This document shows positions 44,734 through 53,207 of a DNA stretch of 64,000 bases, one piece after another. Source of the stretch: Alkalibacter saccharofermentans DSM 14828 (lineage in GTDB: Bacteria > Bacillota > Clostridia > Eubacteriales > Alkalibacteraceae); NCBI RefSeq assembly GCF_900128885.1, contig NZ_FQTU01000010.1, positions 16,360 to 80,359 of the forward strand, written 5' to 3'. The notes under the pieces were generated by a model that was not told the origin of the DNA, made no database searches, and saw only the letters and a list, made by a program, of their open reading frames with translations. The position numbers and the translations under genes are program-made. Every line of letters starts with the position of its first letter. Positions within the stretch are counted from its first letter, which is position 1.

Positions 44734-45687
44734 ATGAAAATAGTGAAATATATGATTAGTGGAATTATGATCATTTTTTTGATTCTAAGCGTTATACCGT
44801 ATTTAATAACATTACAATCTGAGACATTGAATTTGGAAAGACCCTTTTACAATAGCTTGTTCGTGGATGTAAGCGATACTAAGCTTCATTACAGGGTTTG
44901 GAGAAGCGAGGATATAAGAGGAAATATACTTCTGGTTCATGGTTTGGGCGGATCTACTTTTTCATGGGAAAAAGCAGCAGATATACTTAATGATAAGGGA
45001 TATTTTGTGATAGCGGTTGATCTGCCGGCATTTGGATACAGTAGCAGGGAGTCAGGGTTTGATCACAGTCAAGAAAACAGAAGCGATCTATTATGGAAGT
45101 TAGTCGATGAAATTGAAATGAGTCATCTGATGGGGCACAATGAGAATTGGACTCTGGTAGGCCATTCAACGGGAGGGGGAACAGTGGCAACTATGGCTGT
45201 CGCGAAAGAAAACAAGGTTAAAGAGGTGATCTTGGTAGCAGGAGCTCTTTTTAATAGGGATCCTAGCGTAACTTCACTGGTTTTAAAATACCCTCCAGCT
45301 TCAAAATGGATGGAAGTGCTTTTAAATAGATTGTTAATAAATGAGAAACGAGTGGAAGAAATACTTTTATCAGCTTATGGAAGGCAACCTGATGAAAGAG
45401 AAGTTAACGGATATTTGCTACCGTTAAAAATAGAGGGTACTGAGAGAGCGCTAGTCGATATGGTGAAAAGTGCCGGCAGCATAGATTTTAACAGCTATAA
45501 AAATATGTCTGTCCCGATTTATGGAATTTGGGGCACTGAAGATAAATGGGTTGAATTGGATCAGGCAGAAAGGGTGGAGAGGATTTTGCCGCATTTCATG
45601 CTATACACAATAGAAGGTGCTGGTCACATGGCAATGGAAACCCACGTTGAAGAATGCACTGACATTATATTGAACATAATTGATTAG
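44734..45687 (+). CDS. Membrane-anchored alpha/beta hydrolase
   Basis: The 317-residue protein has one N-terminal membrane segment (about 5-25; YMISGIMIIFLILSVIPYLI) and an alpha/beta-hydrolase fold. Visible are the oxyanion stretch LLVHGLGGSTFSWEK, the nucleophile elbow VGHSTGGGT (Ser near residue 145), the acid in GIWGTEDKWVELD and the His in IEGAGHMAME. The triad is complete, so it is an active esterase, lipase or related enzyme on the outer face or membrane surface. The substrate is unknown. ATG follows AGGGAGTGA; the gene is monocistronic. Confidence 0.87.
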   Translation: MKIVKYMISGIMIIFLILSVIPYLITLQSETLNLERPFYNSLFVDVSDTKLHYRVWRSEDIRGNILLVHGLGGSTFSWEKAADILNDKGYFVIAVDLPAFGYSSRESGFDHSQENRSDLLWKLVDEIEMSHLMGHNENWTLVGHSTGGGTVATMAVAKENKVKEVILVAGALFNRDPSVTSLVLKYPPASKWMEVLLNRLLINEKRVEEILLSAYGRQPDEREVNGYLLPLKIEGTERALVDMVKSAGSIDFNSYKNMSVPIYGIWGTEDKWVELDQAERVERILPHFMLYTIEGAGHMAMETHVEECTDIILNIID

Positions 45688-45779
45688 AAATTTTTGATTT
45701 TCTCCCATGATCCATGAAATCTTTTGTATGTTGTGTTAACATAAGTGTATCAAGACATAAGAAAGGAAGTATCGGTAGC

Positions 45780-46496
45780 GTGAGAGAAATAGTTTTGATA
45801 ATTCTAATGCAGTTGATTTATGTTCCGGTTTTTACCCTGAGAACATTATTTTTAGTGAAAAACATGATAGGAATAGCATCTTTTTTGGGATTTATAGAAG
45901 CCTTGGTGTATGTGTTTGGATTATCCTTGGTATTCAGTGGAGATCAAAGCGTCTTAGCAATGGTTGTTTATGCGGTAGGGTTTGGAGTGGGCATGCAGCT
46001 GGGTGGGATAATAGAAAATAAGCTGGCAATAGGATACAACAGTTTCATGGTAAACTTAGTTAATCGAGATCTGGAATTGATTGATAAACTAAGAAGTGAA
46101 GGCTTTGGAGTAACAGTTTATCAAGGAGAAGGCAGGGACAGCGTTAGATACCGTTTGGAGATTCTAACAAAGAGGAACAGAGAGGACGAACTTCTTGAGA
46201 TTATCCACGACTATGAACCGGGAGCGTTTATCATTTCATATGAACCTAGAAAGTTCAAAGGAGGTTTCATGGTTAATAGTATGAAAAAGGATCAGGATAG
46301 GAAAAAAGGCTTGAATTCCATAGTGAATAACAGCAAAAAAAAAGCGGATGATAATAATTTCAAAATGGAGAAGAAGTCAACTTTTAATAAAGACAGCGTT
46401 AAGGTTGAAGACGAATCTTCAGGACAGTCAAGTAGTGAGAGTGTAAATTTGAATGAAGCCTACGAAGACGAAAATTCAAATAATGATACCAAGTAA
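45780..46496 (+). CDS. UPF0316/DUF2179 membrane protein
   Basis: Started at GTG 45780 the protein has 238 residues. Three membrane helices (about 3-20, 32-52 and 57-78) contain the DUF5698-type sequence TLRTLFLVKNMIGIASFLGFIEAL and end GVGMQLGGIIENKLAIG. A DUF2179 domain follows (about 95-150; EGFGVTVYQGEGRDSVRYRL), and a charged, low-complexity tail of about 75 residues rich in Lys, Asn, Ser and Glu ends the protein. The core matches UPF0316 proteins, whose function is unknown. GTG 45780 lies about 12 bases after AAAGGA; an ATG at 45714 gives an odd Cys-rich extension and is less likely. A terminator follows. Confidence 0.75.
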   Translation: MREIVLIILMQLIYVPVFTLRTLFLVKNMIGIASFLGFIEALVYVFGLSLVFSGDQSVLAMVVYAVGFGVGMQLGGIIENKLAIGYNSFMVNLVNRDLELIDKLRSEGFGVTVYQGEGRDSVRYRLEILTKRNREDELLEIIHDYEPGAFIISYEPRKFKGGFMVNSMKKDQDRKKGLNSIVNNSKKKADDNNFKMEKKSTFNKDSVKVEDESSGQSSSESVNLNEAYEDENSNNDTK

Positions 46497-46498
46497 TA

Positions 46499-46543
46499 AG
46501 AGCCTATGGTAAGTTCAGTGCTGGACGATCCATAGGCTTTTTA
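46499..46543 (+). terminator. Terminator after the UPF0316 gene
   Basis: AGCCTATGG (46501-46509) pairs with CCATAGGCT (46530-46538), followed by TTTTT. Confidence 0.85.
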
Positions 46544-46625
46544 AAGATGTAAATAAATAGAATTCCCATAGAGGCGTAAACTCTGATAAAATATATAAAT
46601 ATGATAATAAGGGGGAGAAAATTAG

Positions 46626-47777
46626 ATGATATTCATGCACATGGCAGATCTTCATATAGGTAAAAGGGTCAACGAGTTCAATATGCTGGAGGATCAAAGA
46701 TATATACTGAAGCAAGCCTTGAGTATAGCTCAAAATAACAAAGTGGACGTGATGCTTTTAGCGGGAGATATATACGACAAGTCCTTGCCACCTGGGGAAG
46801 CTGTTGCGTTATTAGATGAATTTTTAACTGATATCGTACATAATGGAATGAAAGCAGTTGTGGTAAGTGGAAATCATGATTCCCCTGAAAGGCTCGCTTT
46901 TGGAAGAAAGCTTATGCAATCAGAAGGCGTGTATGTTTCGGGTGTATTCAATGGTGAAATGAATATTCTAAGTCTGAGAGACGATTTTGGCTTAGTTAAT
47001 ATATATATGCTTCCATTTATCAAACCACTTCATGTAAAAAAGTACTTCCCGAAAAATGAAATTGATAGCTATACTCAGGCAGTCAAGACAGTTATAGACA
47101 ATGCAAAGGTTGAAGATAAAATGCGCAACGTTTTGATAGCGCATCAATTTGTAGTATCATCCGGGGTTGAGCCTATGCGTTCCGATTCTGAAAACATATC
47201 AGTTGGAGGCTTGGACCACGTCGAGGCATCAGCTTTTGATATATTCGACTATGTAGCTCTTGGGCATCTTCATCACCCACAAAGCATAGGCAGAGATGCT
47301 GTGAGATATGCAGGATCGCCTTTAAAATATTCATTTTCAGAAGCTGGAGCAAAGAAAGAGAAAAGTGTAACAATAATTGAAATGAAAGATAAGAAGAATA
47401 TTAAAATATCAAAGATCCCACTGACCCCTTTAAGGGACATGGTTGAAATAAAAGGACCGTTAAAGGATCTTCTGGATCCTGAGAACCACAAGCACCAGGG
47501 ACTTGACAACTACATACATGCTACACTGACTGATAACGAAGAAATTATTGATGCTATAAGCAAGATCAGAAGTGTATACCCTAATGTGATGAAAATAGAT
47601 TTTGAAAATTCTCGGACCAAGACAGTTGAAGCTGATTCAGTGGCAAAAGATGTAACAGAAAAGACTTCTTTTCAGCTCTTTGAGGAATTTTACAAGATTA
47701 ACAACAACGAAGAAATGGAAGATAAACAGAAGGAACTTGTTAGGGGTTTGTTGGAAAATATGGGGGTAGTCATATGA
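46626..47777 (+). CDS. sbcD: DNA repair nuclease subunit SbcD
   Basis: The 383-residue Mre11-type phosphoesterase shows all metal motifs: MADLHIGK (about 6), LLAGDIYD (about 44), VVSGNHDSPERL (about 80), IAHQFVV (about 176) and ALGHLHHPQ (about 216). Together with SbcC it forms a nuclease that cuts hairpins and processes DNA ends. The C-terminal capping part is complete. ATG follows GGGGGAG; the stop overlaps the sbcC start by four bases (ATGA), so the two are coupled. Confidence 0.96.
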   Translation: MIFMHMADLHIGKRVNEFNMLEDQRYILKQALSIAQNNKVDVMLLAGDIYDKSLPPGEAVALLDEFLTDIVHNGMKAVVVSGNHDSPERLAFGRKLMQSEGVYVSGVFNGEMNILSLRDDFGLVNIYMLPFIKPLHVKKYFPKNEIDSYTQAVKTVIDNAKVEDKMRNVLIAHQFVVSSGVEPMRSDSENISVGGLDHVEASAFDIFDYVALGHLHHPQSIGRDAVRYAGSPLKYSFSEAGAKKEKSVTIIEMKDKKNIKISKIPLTPLRDMVEIKGPLKDLLDPENHKHQGLDNYIHATLTDNEEIIDAISKIRSVYPNVMKIDFENSRTKTVEADSVAKDVTEKTSFQLFEEFYKINNNEEMEDKQKELVRGLLENMGVVI

Positions 47778-50700
47778 AGCCTTTAAAACTGAAGATGTGC
47801 GGTTTTGGTCCTTATGGAGACAATAAAGAAATAGATTTTTCTAAACTGGGACAGTCAGGTCTGTATCTTATAACCGGTGACACCGGTGCAGGGAAGACGA
47901 CTATTTTCGATGCTGTTTGTTTTGCATTGTATGGAGAGGCGAGCGGAGAAAACAGAAAACCGGTTATGCTCAGAAGCGACTTTGCATCTTCGGATATGCC
48001 AACATTCGTCGAGCTTGATTTCATATACAAAGACAAAAAATATTCGGTGACAAGAAATCCGGCTTATGAACGCAATAAAAAAAGTGGCGACGGGACAACA
48101 ACCGAAAAACAAAACGCTAGTCTCGTATTTTATGAAGACAAAAATCCAATCGCTGGATATGATAAAGTCACAAATGAGATAAAAGACCTGTTTGGATTAG
48201 ATAAAAACCAGTTCTCACAAATTGCCATGATCGCACAAGGTGACTTTTTGAAGCTGCTTTTAGATTCAAACAACGACCGAATCGACATATTCAGGAAAAT
48301 ATTCAATACAAGTGTCTACAGAAATTTTCAAGAGGAATTAAAGAGACTATCCTCAGGGAAAAGAAACGCCTACGATGAGATTAAGATCAGCCTTTTGCAA
48401 TATGTGCAGGATATAATTTACTCTGAAGAAAGTCAGTTGGGTTATAAAATTGACCAGGTGCGAAGGGATGTACATAAAATCGACGAGGCTATCAGCTATT
48501 TGAATGAGCTGATAGAAGAAGATAAAACAGAAGAAATAAAACTTACGGAAAAAATGCATGGATTGCAGTTGGAATACGATAGAATATCTGAAAAAATCTT
48601 AAAGGGTGAAGCCGCCAACAAAAGGTTTGACTTGCTTGACGAGATGACTCAAAAGATAAAAATCCTTGAAGGGGAGAAAACGCTCAGAGAAGAAGAATTG
48701 AAAAAAATAGAATCGGGAAAAAATGCCTTGTATCACGTTTATCCTGCTTTTGATAAATTCAACGCTGAGAACCAAAAGTTTAAGGATATTGTGGAAGAAA
48801 TAAACAACAAAAATAGCTTTGTCCATGAACTTCAGCCTAAGGTGAATATTTATAGATCTGAATATGAGTACGAAGTATCTTTAGATGAATGCCGACAACA
48901 ATTATCCACAAAAATAGCGTCAATTGAAAAAGAACTTGATAGTTACGATGTTTTTGAAAGACTAACAAAAGAAATAAAAGATACAAAGATACTAATAGAA
49001 CAAAAATTAGAGGAAGAATTTAATTTAAAGAATAAAAAAGAAGACTACCTGAATAAAATACAAAGAGCTTTACAACTTGCCGATAGTTATAAAGATTTGC
49101 CCATAAAAATTGAAAAAAACAGCAGAGAATTGGAGAATTTAGCTAGATTTATTAAAGATATAAATAAAATTGATTCAGAAATGAAGATGTATAGAAGAAT
49201 AGAAAATAATCACAAAACCCTGCAAGATAAATACTTGTCTCAAAAAGGATTGGTGGCAAAAAAAATAAAGGTATTCGAAGATCTAGAAGATCTTTTTCTG
49301 AAGGAACAGGCGGGCATAATCGCACAAAAGCTAGAAGATGGAATGCCATGCCCGGTATGTGGATCTGAAAAACACCCAAGCCCTGCATCGCTAAAAGACG
49401 AGGCTCCTTCTGAAGATGAGTTGAAAGAAGCAAAAAAATCAGCCTATGATGCTAAGGAAGAGCTATATGCAATAAGTGAAAGAGGATCGATTAAAAAGAC
49501 AGAAAAAAACAAAAAGAAAGAGTCGATTTTATCACTGATATACGATGTGGCTGATAAAAAAATCGAAATCGACGATGCAACAGATTTTATAATCATGCAG
49601 AGGTCTTTGGCTGAAAAGAGAAAAGAATCAATCACAGCAGAAGAATTGCTTTTGAAAGATGACATGGAAAAAATTAAAAAATCAAATGAAGAAAAGCAAG
49701 AGAACGAAACTCAAGTAAGCAAAATAGATAAAATGCTTGAAAAGGCAGGCAATGAAATCGCCAGACTAAAAGAATTTCTCAGTTCTGCTGAAGGGAAAAA
49801 AGAAACGATTGAAAAACAGCTTGGATTCCCATCGAAAGAAGAGGCTGTAATAGAATATGATCAGAATAGAAACAGATACACACAGATGAAAAAAAACTAT
49901 GAAGCTGCACAAAAAAAGTATTTTGATAATAAGGAAAAGCTAGATAAGTACAAGGCCATTTTAGCAACACTAAATGAACAAAAGATTTCATTATCAAATG
50001 AAAAGGAAAAGTATCATAAAAGATATAATGAAGAGCTAAAGAAGAGGGGTTTCGACTCAGAGGAAAGCTTCAAGAGTTTCCTTGTATCAGAAAAGGTTAT
50101 TAAGGACCTTGAAAGAAACTCCAAAGAATATTTCGATAAATTACAAGAAATTCATAATAATATCAAAACTATCAGAGAAGAAATAACCAACAAAGCGAGA
50201 GTCGATATAATCGAATTAAGAAAGCTGCTAGCCGAAATCATTGAAAAAAGAAAGGAAAGTGAAAGGATTTACAGAGATCTTTATAATCGGTTGAAAGGAA
50301 ATAAAAGCATAAAGGAAAAACTTGTTAATCGCTACGAAGAGTATAAAAACAGCGAAACGGAATATGCAATGGTTGAAAATCTTTCAAGGACCGCCAATGG
50401 TGACCTTAAGGGCAAGCAGAGAATCAAATTTGAAATGTACATTCAAAGAGCATATTTCAGCAAGATCATAAGGGAAGCGAACAAGAGGTTTTCAAAAATG
50501 ACTGATGGCAGATATGAGCTTTTGAGGCAGGACGAATCGGATAATCTTAGAAGTCAAATAGGACTTGAGTTGGATGTAATGGATAATTATACGGGAAGGA
50601 TAAGAAGCGTGAAATCCCTTTCCGGAGGGGAATCCTTCAAAGCGTCTTTAGCAATGGCATTGGGACTGTCTGATGTGATACAGAGTGTATCAGGAGGAAT

Positions 50701-50908
50701 CCAGTTAGATGCAATGTTCATAGACGAGGGCTTTGGAGCGTTAGACAGCGAATCCCTGGAACAGGCTATCGATGTTTTAAACACTTTGAGCAGCGGAAAC
50801 AGGCTAGTGGGAATAATATCTCACGTAAGTGAACTAAAAGAAAGAATAGATAAAAAACTGATCGTCAAAAAAAGTGCATCAGGGAGTTATGTGGAAATTG
50901 TGGTTTGA
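47774..50908 (+). CDS. sbcC: DNA repair ATPase subunit SbcC
   Basis: The 1044-residue Rad50-type ATPase has an N-terminal Walker A (GDTGAGKTTIFDAV, about 35-48) and Q-loop (FSQIAMIAQGDFLKLL). Long coiled coils (about 180-850) are interrupted by the zinc hook CPVCGSEKHP near residue 525. At the C-terminus are the signature VKSLSGGESFKASLAMALG (about 945) and Walker B LDAMFIDEGFGALD. It works with SbcD in an ATP-driven nuclease for DNA hairpins and protein-blocked ends. Length is typical (1000-1100). It starts inside the sbcD stop. Confidence 0.96.
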   Translation: MKPLKLKMCGFGPYGDNKEIDFSKLGQSGLYLITGDTGAGKTTIFDAVCFALYGEASGENRKPVMLRSDFASSDMPTFVELDFIYKDKKYSVTRNPAYERNKKSGDGTTTEKQNASLVFYEDKNPIAGYDKVTNEIKDLFGLDKNQFSQIAMIAQGDFLKLLLDSNNDRIDIFRKIFNTSVYRNFQEELKRLSSGKRNAYDEIKISLLQYVQDIIYSEESQLGYKIDQVRRDVHKIDEAISYLNELIEEDKTEEIKLTEKMHGLQLEYDRISEKILKGEAANKRFDLLDEMTQKIKILEGEKTLREEELKKIESGKNALYHVYPAFDKFNAENQKFKDIVEEINNKNSFVHELQPKVNIYRSEYEYEVSLDECRQQLSTKIASIEKELDSYDVFERLTKEIKDTKILIEQKLEEEFNLKNKKEDYLNKIQRALQLADSYKDLPIKIEKNSRELENLARFIKDINKIDSEMKMYRRIENNHKTLQDKYLSQKGLVAKKIKVFEDLEDLFLKEQAGIIAQKLEDGMPCPVCGSEKHPSPASLKDEAPSEDELKEAKKSAYDAKEELYAISERGSIKKTEKNKKKESILSLIYDVADKKIEIDDATDFIIMQRSLAEKRKESITAEELLLKDDMEKIKKSNEEKQENETQVSKIDKMLEKAGNEIARLKEFLSSAEGKKETIEKQLGFPSKEEAVIEYDQNRNRYTQMKKNYEAAQKKYFDNKEKLDKYKAILATLNEQKISLSNEKEKYHKRYNEELKKRGFDSEESFKSFLVSEKVIKDLERNSKEYFDKLQEIHNNIKTIREEITNKARVDIIELRKLLAEIIEKRKESERIYRDLYNRLKGNKSIKEKLVNRYEEYKNSETEYAMVENLSRTANGDLKGKQRIKFEMYIQRAYFSKIIREANKRFSKMTDGRYELLRQDESDNLRSQIGLELDVMDNYTGRIRSVKSLSGGESFKASLAMALGLSDVIQSVSGGIQLDAMFIDEGFGALDSESLEQAIDVLNTLSSGNRLVGIISHVSELKERIDKKLIVKKSASGSYVEIVV

Positions 50909-51007
50909 TTTTGTTATAGGTCAAGTTCAATCGTTGTTATAAACATTGAATAAACTAGAAAGTTTGTGGGTAAAAATCAGATATCGAAAATTAAGGAGAT
51001 GAATTCA

Positions 51008-51424
51008 TTGAGCTTGCAAGTTTATATCAATTTTGATGGCAATTGTAGAGAAGCCGTTGAGTATTATTCAAAAGTTTTTAAAACCGATAAACCGGAAATC
51101 ATGACATTTGGAGATGCACCGGAGGATCCCGGCTTCAGTTTGCCAGAGGAGTCAAAGAATCTCGTTATGCATACCCAGCTTATAATCAGTGGAGACATAG
51201 TGATGTTTTCAGATACCTTTCCAGGTATGCCGCTTGTAAAGGGCAACAACATAAGTTTGACAGTGGTTACAGATGATATGGACGAAATTACTGAAGCCTT
51301 TAATCAGTTAAAAGCGGAAGGAAAAGTCGAGATGGACCTTCAAGAAACATTTTGGAGCAAATACTACGGATCAGTAGTGGATAAATATGGGATAACATGG
51401 CAATTTAGCATGTATGAACATTAA
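51008..51424 (+). CDS. VOC-superfamily (PhnB/glyoxalase-like) protein
   Basis: The 138-residue protein has the PhnB-like VOC fold: YINFDGNCREAVEYYSKVF at the N-terminus, MHTQLIISGDIVMFSDTFPG in the middle and a C-terminal WSKYYGSVVDKYGITWQFS. Metal ligands of true glyoxalases are not all conserved, so the enzyme activity is open. I place the start at TTG 51008, nine bases after AAGGAG; an ATG at 50999 touches that site. A perfect hairpin terminator follows. Confidence 0.82.
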   Translation: MSLQVYINFDGNCREAVEYYSKVFKTDKPEIMTFGDAPEDPGFSLPEESKNLVMHTQLIISGDIVMFSDTFPGMPLVKGNNISLTVVTDDMDEITEAFNQLKAEGKVEMDLQETFWSKYYGSVVDKYGITWQFSMYEH

Positions 51425-51433
51425 ATATCAAAC

Positions 51434-51468
51434 AGACCGGTGAATTTATATTGTTCACCGGTTTTGTT
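51434..51468 (+). terminator. Terminator after the VOC gene
   Basis: ACCGGTGAA (51436-51444) pairs perfectly with TTCACCGGT (51454-51462), then a T-rich stretch. Confidence 0.88.
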
Positions 51469-51589
51469 TGACAACAAGTTGATTGCTCTCAGGATATTTG
51501 GAAAAGAAGGGCTACTTTACTGGAGGTAAGATGAAATGTTTGTTATAATTAAACCAACGATATAGTAAATACATAAAGGGGAGATTTTT

Positions 51590-52198
51590 ATGGGGATTAT
51601 ATTAGTTGATAAGCTGCCTTTTTATTTGGATGAAGACATGCTGATAGAAAAATTGAAATTGAGAAAGCGAAAAGGAATGAATGAAAAACTCAATAAGCTT
51701 ATGAAGAAAGCCTTGAAAATTGCAAAACCCAAGGGAGCGTATTTCGAAACAGAAATAGAAAGCAGGACTGAAAACAGCGTAAAAATCAAAGGAGAGGTTT
51801 TTAACTCTCGTGAATTAGCAAAAGCGACAGAAAAAAATCAAAAGCTGTATCCTTATATCATAACCTGTGGAAAAGAAATTGAAGAGGCTTTAATTAAGAC
51901 TGAAGACATCTTGGAGAAATATATTCTGGATGGAATCATAAATTCGATTCTAGACTGTGCCACGATTTGTATATCCAAGGATTTGAAGGAAAGATACCAG
52001 ATAGCAAATCTTTCATATCACATTCCTGGAGCTTTGAATGACTGGCCCATAGAAGACCAGCAAAAACTATTTAAGATATTTGGGGATGTAGCTGAAAAAA
52101 TAGGTGTAGAGCTGAGTGAATCAAATGTCATGAAGCCTGGAAAAAGCGTTTCGGGAGTTTACTGCCAAGTTATGGACGATATTACCGAATGCATATAA
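51590..52198 (+). CDS. Stand-alone MetH-activation-domain-like protein
   Basis: The 202-residue protein resembles the activation (AdoMet-binding) domain of cobalamin-dependent methionine synthase, which reductively remethylates inactive cob(II)alamin. Visible are YPYIITCGKEIEEAL, PGALNDWPIEDQQKLF and the C-terminal SNVMKPGKSVSGVYC, which parallels the P-x-K/A-SVSG pattern of MetH. A full MetH is not present. Such short proteins occur in Clostridia with split methionine synthases or corrinoid methyltransferases. A link to the corrinoid operon at 1.5-4.8 kb is possible but the genes are 47 kb apart. ATG follows AAAGGGGAG; monocistronic. Confidence 0.75.
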   Translation: MGIILVDKLPFYLDEDMLIEKLKLRKRKGMNEKLNKLMKKALKIAKPKGAYFETEIESRTENSVKIKGEVFNSRELAKATEKNQKLYPYIITCGKEIEEALIKTEDILEKYILDGIINSILDCATICISKDLKERYQIANLSYHIPGALNDWPIEDQQKLFKIFGDVAEKIGVELSESNVMKPGKSVSGVYCQVMDDITECI

Positions 52199-52206
52199 AG
52201 CAAATT

Positions 52207-52235
52207 AAAAAACTCCCTTTGAACGGGAGTTTTTT
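52207..52235. terminator. Bidirectional terminator between MetH-like gene and pgeF
   Basis: AAAAAACTCCC pairs with GGGAGTTTTTT around a seven-base loop. Confidence 0.9.
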
Positions 52236-53046
52236 AAGTCAGCATCAATACGGCTGCCATTCTGCCCGTATCTCCATGCTCTCCTCGATATGAAAAGAAT
52301 ACTTCTTTATTACATAAAGTGCAAAGACTGCTAACTGATATATTTTTATCCGGCACACCCAATTTGACAAACTCCTTCTTGTTTATTGACCACAAATCCA
52401 CAAGGTATTTGTGGTTTTCTTGTTTTGTTATATGGGAAAGAGAGTCGGTAAAATTCTTAATGAATATCTCAGCCACTTCAAATCCAACTTCAAAACAGCA
52501 AGGACCTATGGAAGGACCAATAGCAACGAGACAATCAGCTGGATTTGTCCCAAATTGATAGGTCATTTTATTAAGTGTCTTGGCCCCTATCTTTTTTACA
52601 GTTCCTTTCCAACCGGCATGGGCCAGTCCGATAGCCTTGTTTAGAGGATCGAGTATATATATTGGTACGCAGTCAGCATAAAATGTTGTCAAAGCTATGT
52701 TCTTTTCATTTGTTATCAGGGAGTCTGCATTTTTGATATAACTTTTTTTGCTTAATCCTTTTCCTTTATCAGCTTTTGTCACTATGTGGACTCTATCCCC
52801 ATGAACCTGGTCGGACAGCGTGAAACTGTCAAAAGGTATGTTTAAAGTTGATGAGAGTTTTTTATAGTTGCTTATAACCTGTTCGCTTTCATTTATTTTT
52901 TTAGGGTTTAAATCGAAAGCATTTAAGGTTCCGTCATAATCTGCATTCAGCCTGGAGGTAAAACAATGTTTGACCAGTCCTGTGTCTTCAAAGGAAGGTA
53001 TTGTATAAAAGATAAAGCCTTTATCACTGTTTTTCTTAAATTCCAT
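52234..53046 (-). CDS. pgeF: Peptidoglycan editing factor PgeF (YfiH/laccase-domain family)
   Basis: The 270-residue protein has the copper-oxidoreductase-like YfiH fold with the zinc-binding residues of the family: SLTDQ-type start SDQVHGDRV, FYADCVPI, AHAGWKGTVKKIG and AIGPSIGPCCFEVG. Members cleave wrongly incorporated residues from UDP-MurNAc precursors (PgeF in E. coli) and are also reported to act on purine nucleosides. Length is usual. Start ATG follows GAGGGG. It is monocistronic and converges on the MetH-like gene. Confidence 0.88.
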   Translation of the reverse strand: MEFKKNSDKGFIFYTIPSFEDTGLVKHCFTSRLNADYDGTLNAFDLNPKKINESEQVISNYKKLSSTLNIPFDSFTLSDQVHGDRVHIVTKADKGKGLSKKSYIKNADSLITNEKNIALTTFYADCVPIYILDPLNKAIGLAHAGWKGTVKKIGAKTLNKMTYQFGTNPADCLVAIGPSIGPCCFEVGFEVAEIFIKNFTDSLSHITKQENHKYLVDLWSINKKEFVKLGVPDKNISVSSLCTLCNKEVFFSYRGEHGDTGRMAAVLMLT

Positions 53047-53207
53047 AAAATCCCCTCAATTTCTTATAGTTAAAATCATTATAAGCAATATCAGCAGATA
53101 AGTCCAAGACTTATTGGGGAGAGGCTGTAATGGGTTTTATCTAAACATTAAAGGGTATAAAATCTTTATATTTAAAAGAATTATGTGAATTTCGGGGGGA
53201 TGATATT

